Assembly: GCA_021736545.1 (NCBI GenBank)
Contig: JAIPFS010000006.1
Coordinates: 1 to 18,237 of the forward strand
DNA from: Spirochaetia bacterium
GTDB lineage: Bacteria > Spirochaetota > Spirochaetia > PWKH01
Direction: 5' to 3'
DNA length: 18,237 nt
The notes beneath the pieces were generated by a model. That model did not search any database. It was not told where the DNA came from and saw only the letters and a program-made list of their open reading frames with translations. Position 1 is the first letter of the stretch, and every line of letters begins with the position of its first letter. Both the position numbers and the translations under genes were made by a program. This document shows positions 13,838 to 18,237 of the stretch, piece after piece.

Positions 13838-14413
13838 ATGAAAGGGTATATAAATGAGGCTTTAAATTACATAGAAAATAGCAATGCAAGTAAAGGACAT
13901 CGAATTCTTATAATAACCGGCGGTATTAATTCCGGTAAATCTTCACTAGCTGCAGAACTGGTTAAAAAGCTTTATATGAGGAATATTCATGTTGGAGGAG
14001 TAAAAACGAAATCTGTTTATGACTCAAAGCATAAAAATGGATATGTACTCTGTTCGATTGATGAAAAAATTGAGGAAACAGCTGTTCATGAAGATATTAA
14101 CAAATTAGATGGAGATTCCTTTTTTCAGAGGGGACGTTTCTATTTTTCAGAAAGTGTATATGCGAGGCTTAATACACACGTAATGAGAGAAATAGAATCC
14201 GGCATAAGCTGTTTTCTCATAGATGAACTTGGGCCGGTAGAATTGAACAAACAGGGACATTATGATATGTTCCATACATTATTGGGGGAATCGGGATTAA
14301 GTATAGTTGTTGTCGTAAGGAATTCTCTTCTTTTACAAGTTGAAGCTTTAATAAAAACTTTATTAAAGGATAAATTACTTCCAAAAGCGGATATATATAA
14401 AATATATATATAA
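13838..14413 (+). CDS. THEP1-like nucleoside-triphosphatase (NTPase_1 family)
   Basis: A 191-residue P-loop NTPase. Walker A is GGINSGKSS (28-36), and Walker B is CFLIDELGPVEL (125-136), matching the DE-x-GP-x-EL signature of the THEP1/NTPase_1 family, found mostly in archaea and thermophiles but also in other bacteria. Family members hydrolyse NTPs in vitro; the cellular role is unclear. The ATG at 13838 is immediately preceded by GGAG with no spacer, which is unusually close, so the true start may differ; no better in-frame ATG is seen nearby. The gene is divergent from the 61-residue gene and is followed after 82 bases by the YhhQ-type transporter on the same strand. Confidence 0.82.
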   Translation: MKGYINEALNYIENSNASKGHRILIITGGINSGKSSLAAELVKKLYMRNIHVGGVKTKSVYDSKHKNGYVLCSIDEKIEETAVHEDINKLDGDSFFQRGRFYFSESVYARLNTHVMREIESGISCFLIDELGPVELNKQGHYDMFHTLLGESGLSIVVVVRNSLLLQVEALIKTLLKDKLLPKADIYKIYI

Positions 14414-14495
14414 TACTGTACGGCAGAACATGTAATACCTGAACCAGCAAAAAAAAACTCAAAAAAATTTTTATTATTAAAGAAGGGAATATAAA

Positions 14496-15185
14496 ATGGT
14501 AAATGAATTACTATGGCTCCTTCTCCTATTGTTTAATTTCTTATCTATTATTGTATGTTATAGAATTTGGGGAAAAAGCGGATTATATGTCTGGATCCCC
14601 ATAGCAACAATAGCTGCCAATATTCAGGTAACTAAAACTATTGAACTGTTCGGAATAGAAGCAACTCTAGGAAATATCGTTTATGCAACCAGTTTTTTGG
14701 CGACTGATATTCTAAATGAGAACTATGATAAGAAAAGTGCCTCAAAAGCGGTCGGGATTGGATTCTTTTCACTAATTGTTTTTACAATTTCCATGAATCT
14801 CGCTCTTCTGTTTATTCCGTCTTCCTCAGATTTTGTTCATGAAAGTATGAGTAACATATTTTCAATTTTACCGAGAATTGTTGCTGCAAGTCTCATTGCC
14901 TATGCAGTATCTCAGCTTCATGATGTTTGGTCATACGATATGTGGAAGCGAAGAAAGCCTAGCAAAAGATATATTTGGCTGAGAAACAATGCAAGTACAT
15001 TGGTAAGTCAACTTCTGGATTCAATTATTTTTACAACAATTGCTTTCTGGGGTGTTTTTTCAGGTAATGTTCTTCTTGAAATAACAATAACTACATATGT
15101 ACTAAAAGTTATTGTAGCGGCTGCAGATACTCCCTTTATTTATATTGCGCAGAAGTGGAAAGAATCCGGTAAAATACGCAGCTAA
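14496..15185 (+). CDS. yhhQ: Queuosine-precursor transporter (YhhQ / DUF165 family)
   Basis: A 229-residue integral membrane protein with about six hydrophobic segments (roughly 4-22, 28-46, 57-75, 85-107, 120-142, and 175 onward to about 217). Family landmarks are ANIQVTKTIELFG, TLGNIVYATSFLATDILNE and the later RNNASTLVSQLLDSIIF-x-IAFWG stretch. YhhQ proteins import queuosine precursors such as preQ0, preQ1 or queuine for tRNA modification. The ATG has AGGGA 7 bases upstream. The 82-base gap before it shows no convincing preQ1 riboswitch. It is convergent with the acyl-CoA synthetase gene. Confidence 0.92.
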   Translation: MVNELLWLLLLLFNFLSIIVCYRIWGKSGLYVWIPIATIAANIQVTKTIELFGIEATLGNIVYATSFLATDILNENYDKKSASKAVGIGFFSLIVFTISMNLALLFIPSSSDFVHESMSNIFSILPRIVAASLIAYAVSQLHDVWSYDMWKRRKPSKRYIWLRNNASTLVSQLLDSIIFTTIAFWGVFSGNVLLEITITTYVLKVIVAAADTPFIYIAQKWKESGKIRS

Positions 15186-15243
15186 CTGGTATTACCTCCG
15201 GTATCATCTTTAAAAGGAAATTTAAGTCGCTGCTAAAGAAGTA

Positions 15244-16977
15244 CTAGCTCTGCTGAGCATTTTCTTCAAGCCGTTTAAGAACTTCAGTTCTCTTAATTTT
15301 CTGAGTATTTGTTGTTTCCATAGGATTCTCAAGAATAGTTACTTTTGAAATCCGTTTATATGGCAATAACGTATGATTTACATGTTCAACAATGGAGTTA
15401 AGATCCTTTTCAATAATTTTCAGGTCAACACTGGCGTTCTCTGATTTTTGTTTATAATACTCATAATCAGGATAAATAACAGCCTCTATCGATTCTCCTT
15501 TGTATTTACTGTCGGGAATCCAGCTTTTTACAAGAACTTGCTGAATCTGCTGATAGAGTTGGAAGCTTTCTTCAATTTCTTCAGGATATACATTTTTTCC
15601 GCCTTCAGTAACAATGAGAGACTTCTTTCTTCCTGTTAAAAATAGGTAGCCTTTAGAATTCAGAAAACCTACATCTCCTGTTTTTAAATATCCATCATCA
15701 TTGAAAAGCTGCTCTGTTGCTTCCCTGTTTTTATAATAGCCTGAGGTAATATTAGGACCATTCACAATAACTTCGCCAATACCTTTATCATCTTGATCAA
15801 TTATTCGTATATCAACTAAAGGCAAAGGCTTTCCCACAGATTTGTAATTATAAGCATTTTTGGGATTCAAGGTAATTATAGGGGAGGTTTCTGTTAATCC
15901 GTAACCTTGGACGAAAGGGACTCCTAATTCATTATATCGCCTGAAAGTCTCATCAGAAAGAGGCCCCCCGCCGCAAATAGCAGCTCTTAAGTGGGTGAAT
16001 CCAATTTTTTTCAGTATTCCGTAAAATAGGAATCTTCCTGCATTTATATGGAGATATTTCTTTATAAAACCTGATATTCTCATTCCTGCTCCAACAGCAA
16101 GATGGACAAATAGTCCTTTTGATCGAATTTCCTTCATTAAAGCTTTTAATATTTTATTAAAAAGCAGGGGAATTCCAATAAACATAGTTACTTTCCCGCG
16201 TTTCAGGTCCTTAATTATTTGTGAGGTAACAATCCGTTTAGCAAAAATCAGAGAAGCCCCATGCAGTACTGTTTCCCCAAGACAGACTGTCATGGTATAG
16301 CTGTGATGGAGCGGTAGAAGAGCATAATATACATCTTCAGGTTTTCCAGCTATCAGACGGGGATGTCCGGCCATGAATATATTTGAAACAATATTTTTAT
16401 GGGACAGCATGACACCTTTTTCATTACCTGTTGTACCGGAAGTGAATAGGATAACAGCTTCATCATCCTGGCTGGGTTTCCTCTCCAATGACATATTTTC
16501 TAAAGGAGTAATTTCTGAATCAGTAAAAGAACTTGTAATTGAATCAAGTAAATAAACGTGCTCAAACGCATTCCTGCACGGATCAGCTTTCTCTTTATCA
16601 ATAAACAAAGCCGTAGTATCAGCAAATTCTGCTAAATGAATAATTCTTTCAGTCTCAAGTTGAAAATCAATAGGAACAGCAACAGCTGAGACTTTGAGAA
16701 TTGCAAAATAGGTTATAGCCCATTGCGGGCTGTTCTTACCGGAAAGGGCAACTTTATCACCCTTTTCTATTCCAATTTTCAATAATTCCGCTGCAATTTG
16801 AGTGCTGATGCTGTCAGTTTCACTATAAGTGTAATTCTCTTCTATTGGTGAAAAAGAAGACAAAAAGGTTTTGTCAGGTGTGACTCTGCAGCATCTATCA
16901 AATAAATCGATAAATGAAGGCCATTCCTTGCTGCTGTTTCTTCTGAAATCTTTTAAAATTTCCGTCGTGTCAAACAT
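15244..16977 (-). CDS. AMP-forming long-chain acyl-CoA synthetase / acyl-activating enzyme
   Basis: A 577-residue adenylate-forming enzyme. It has the phosphate-binding loop FTSGTTGNEKGVMLSH (178-193), LLPLHHSY, the adenine-site CGGGPLSDE (335-343), GYGLTETSP (358-366), LKTGDVG (431-437) and a C-terminal small domain with LTGRKKSLIVTEGGKNVYPEEIE (447-469). The catalytic Lys is probably at 560 or 562 (NTQKIKR). It most resembles FadD-type fatty acyl-CoA synthetases, which activate fatty acids for lipid synthesis or breakdown; the exact chain length is not readable. The ATG has GGA 7 bases upstream. It follows the phosphatase-family gene by 29 bases and probably shares its transcript. Confidence 0.9.
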   Translation of the reverse strand: MFDTTEILKDFRRNSSKEWPSFIDLFDRCCRVTPDKTFLSSFSPIEENYTYSETDSISTQIAAELLKIGIEKGDKVALSGKNSPQWAITYFAILKVSAVAVPIDFQLETERIIHLAEFADTTALFIDKEKADPCRNAFEHVYLLDSITSSFTDSEITPLENMSLERKPSQDDEAVILFTSGTTGNEKGVMLSHKNIVSNIFMAGHPRLIAGKPEDVYYALLPLHHSYTMTVCLGETVLHGASLIFAKRIVTSQIIKDLKRGKVTMFIGIPLLFNKILKALMKEIRSKGLFVHLAVGAGMRISGFIKKYLHINAGRFLFYGILKKIGFTHLRAAICGGGPLSDETFRRYNELGVPFVQGYGLTETSPIITLNPKNAYNYKSVGKPLPLVDIRIIDQDDKGIGEVIVNGPNITSGYYKNREATEQLFNDDGYLKTGDVGFLNSKGYLFLTGRKKSLIVTEGGKNVYPEEIEESFQLYQQIQQVLVKSWIPDSKYKGESIEAVIYPDYEYYKQKSENASVDLKIIEKDLNSIVEHVNHTLLPYKRISKVTILENPMETTNTQKIKRTEVLKRLEENAQQS

Positions 16978-17006
16978 TATTGAGTCCTTATAGAATAATC
17001 TATCCT

Positions 17007-17807
17007 TTAGTGGTTATGAATAATTTCAAGAACCTTGCTTACAGATTTAATATATGCTGCAGCAGCGTATGTTCTGCTTTTACTTCGGTCCAGTAAATCA
17101 TTATAATCAATTAAATTATTATCAGTATACATGATTTCCAAGCCCAATTTTCTGATTATAGCATGAGCGGCAGCAATATCCCAGATATAACAGGGAGCAA
17201 AAACTGCAGCATCAATATTGGGGTGAATTGCCGGAGAGAGAATGTGAAGAATATTGCTGCCAAATGAACGCAATTTACCATCAAAATTATTAAAACAAAG
17301 TGATTTATGAGAACCTGAACAAACAATCATCTGGTTTATCTCTACAGGTTCATTTTTATGCAGGAAAATTTCGCCCTGATTGAATACATCTTCATCATCA
17401 GGGAAAGAATACAGGAAGAGTCCCTCTTTTGTTCCAATACCCCACCTAGGGGCAGCTATAATTCCACCAACAGGTTTTTTGTTATTATCCAGAATTCCCA
17501 CCGCGATGCACCAGCTAGGCATTCCCTGACTGTAAACATCTGTACCATCAATTGGGTCTACGACAAATATAAAAGGTTCCTTTCCTGTGAGATCTTTTTG
17601 TTCTTCTTCAGAAATTATGCCGCATTCAGGAAATATTTTCTGAATTGCATCTGTAATACGTTTATTAATATGTATATCAGTCTGAGTAAGTACGGAACCG
17701 TCTGCTTTATAATTTCTTGCAGAATCCTTTTGTTTATCCACCGCATAATCAGAACATTCTTTTATAAGCTTGAGAAAAGCATTTTTTTTATCGGTATCAT
17801 TAAACAT
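17007..17807 (-). CDS. Inositol-monophosphatase family phosphatase (IMPase/CysQ-like)
   Basis: A 266-residue Mg-dependent phosphatase. It has ISEEE (65-69, metal-ligand Glu), VVDPIDGTDVYSQGMPSWCIAVG (82-104), which contains the diagnostic DPxDGT, and IWDIAAAHAI (208-217) with the WD metal-site Asp. The family includes inositol-1-phosphatase, 3'-phosphoadenosine 5'-phosphate phosphatase (CysQ) and fructose-1,6-bisphosphatase homologues; the substrate is undecided. The ATG at 17807 has only a weak GGATG upstream. It is first in a two-gene unit with the acyl-CoA synthetase and divergent from the probable mfd gene. Confidence 0.9.
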   Translation of the reverse strand: MFNDTDKKNAFLKLIKECSDYAVDKQKDSARNYKADGSVLTQTDIHINKRITDAIQKIFPECGIISEEEQKDLTGKEPFIFVVDPIDGTDVYSQGMPSWCIAVGILDNNKKPVGGIIAAPRWGIGTKEGLFLYSFPDDEDVFNQGEIFLHKNEPVEINQMIVCSGSHKSLCFNNFDGKLRSFGSNILHILSPAIHPNIDAAVFAPCYIWDIAAAHAIIRKLGLEIMYTDNNLIDYNDLLDRSKSRTYAAAAYIKSVSKVLEIIHNH

Positions 17808-17842
17808 ATATACACATCCATATTTTATAAGTTGTATTTTTT

Positions 17843-17871
17843 ATGATAGTATAGCTTTCATGGAAAAACAA
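17843..17871 (-). promoter_or_regulatory. Candidate promoter for the phosphatase / acyl-CoA synthetase unit
   Basis: On the minus strand TTGTTT (17866-17871) and TATCAT (17843-17848) are 17 bases apart. The -35 element lies inside the first codons of the divergent gene, so the two promoters in this 52-base gap would be close or overlapping. Confidence 0.4.
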
Positions 17872-18237
17872 TTTATCAATCATCTTGAAGAAGTTCTAAA
17901 AAATAATAAACAGTATAACTCCACATTACGAAAAATATCAGATAAACAGAAAGAAATACGTGTTAATCATATTGACGGATTCGTTTTTTCATACTTTTTA
18001 AAAGACATTGTATCCCAAACAGCAAATAATATTCTAGTTATTGTACCATCAGAACAAGAAATTAAAAAGATCATCTCAGATCTTAGCCTCCTAGGGCAAG
18101 AATCTGTTCTTTTCCCTTCTAACGGGAAGTCAATACTTTCAATTTATAAAAATGATAATTCTCTAAGTTCTGAACAAATTGACAGTATGTATGATATTCT
18201 GCATAAAAAGAACACTATCATTTTCTCTTCTCTTCGG
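17860..18237 (+). CDS. mfd: Probable transcription-repair coupling factor Mfd, N-terminal fragment (cut by window edge)
   Basis: An open frame of 126 codons runs from ATG 17860 off the right edge. The protein contains HIDGFVFSYFLKDIVSQ, then NNILVIVPSEQEIKKIISDL and SVLFPSNGKSI, then HKKNTIIFSSLR. This fits the N-terminal UvrB-like region of Mfd (helix, VLVIVPSE strand, DL, FP, then IV-strand), which binds UvrA. Mfd displaces stalled RNA polymerase and recruits nucleotide excision repair. The helicase motor and RNA-polymerase-binding domains are outside the window, so the call rests on a weakly conserved region. The ATG has no clear Shine-Dalgarno. It is divergent from the phosphatase gene with a 52-base gap. 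Confidence 0.7.
   Translation, partial: MEKQFINHLEEVLKNNKQYNSTLRKISDKQKEIRVNHIDGFVFSYFLKDIVSQTANNILVIVPSEQEIKKIISDLSLLGQESVLFPSNGKSILSIYKNDNSLSSEQIDSMYDILHKKNTIIFSSLR

Noticed and set aside
14414..14495. A possible preQ1 riboswitch before the queuosine-precursor transporter.
   Set aside because: The segment has an A-rich tail, but I could not find the G-rich stem and paired C-rich strand of a preQ1-I aptamer, nor a preQ1-II or III layout.
15186..15243. A bidirectional terminator between yhhQ and the acyl-CoA synthetase gene.
   Set aside because: Only a 4-bp TACC-TCC-GGTA stem is visible, with no U-run immediately after it on either strand.
17358..17846. A 162-residue plus-strand reading frame.
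   Set aside because: It lies opposite the well-supported phosphatase gene with DPxDGT and WD motifs. Its composition is Phe/Ile/Arg-rich with no recognisable family.
1..18237. Insertion sequences, prophage, CRISPR arrays, toxin-antitoxin loci, tRNA or rRNA genes.
   Set aside because: No transposase, integrase, regular direct-repeat array or cloverleaf-like sequence was seen; all gaps are short and accounted for.

Overview
The window is AT-rich, gene-dense, ordinary-looking bacterial chromosome with no mobile element, CRISPR array, rRNA or tRNA visible. It holds 14 complete genes and two genes cut by the edges, rpsB on the left and probably mfd on the right. No gap between genes exceeds about 160 bases. 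Several features point to a spirochaete: an XPB/ERCC3-type helicase with a dedicated partner gene, a fused type I dehydroquinase-shikimate dehydrogenase (aroDE), and THEP1-type NTPase and ACT-regulator genes that recall archaeal families. This assignment is inference from family knowledge, not from a database search.

Layout. (1) Positions 1-3210, minus strand: an ABC-F translation ATPase, then maf, then rpsB. rpsB has its own promoter, and a hairpin lies directly against its ribosome binding site. (2) Positions 3310-4761, plus strand: aroDE, whose 3' end overlaps the next cluster tail to tail. (3) Positions 4715-10988, minus strand: a run of five genes in the order aroK, aroC, carbon-nitrogen hydrolase, XPB helicase, XPB partner. 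aroK/aroC and helicase/partner overlap in classic coupled fashion. (4) Positions 11144-12734: dgt (dNTP triphosphohydrolase) and nrdR (ribonucleotide reductase repressor) face each other, so two controllers of the dNTP pool are adjacent. (5) Positions 12850-15185: an ACT-domain protein with a near-ideal promoter, a 61-residue conserved-looking small protein on the opposite strand, a THEP1-like NTPase, and a YhhQ-type queuosine-precursor transporter. (6) Positions 15244-17807, minus strand: an acyl-CoA synthetase behind an inositol-monophosphatase-family gene. (7) From 17860, plus strand: the start of a probable mfd.

Functional themes. Three shikimate-pathway genes encode four steps: 3-dehydroquinate dehydratase, shikimate dehydrogenase, shikimate kinase and chorismate synthase. 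They flank a DNA-repair helicase pair. DNA repair and nucleotide-pool hygiene recur (XPB, probable Mfd, Dgt, NrdR, Maf). The least understood parts are the XPB-partner protein, which appears to share a domain with the helicase itself, the ACT-domain protein and the 61-residue protein.
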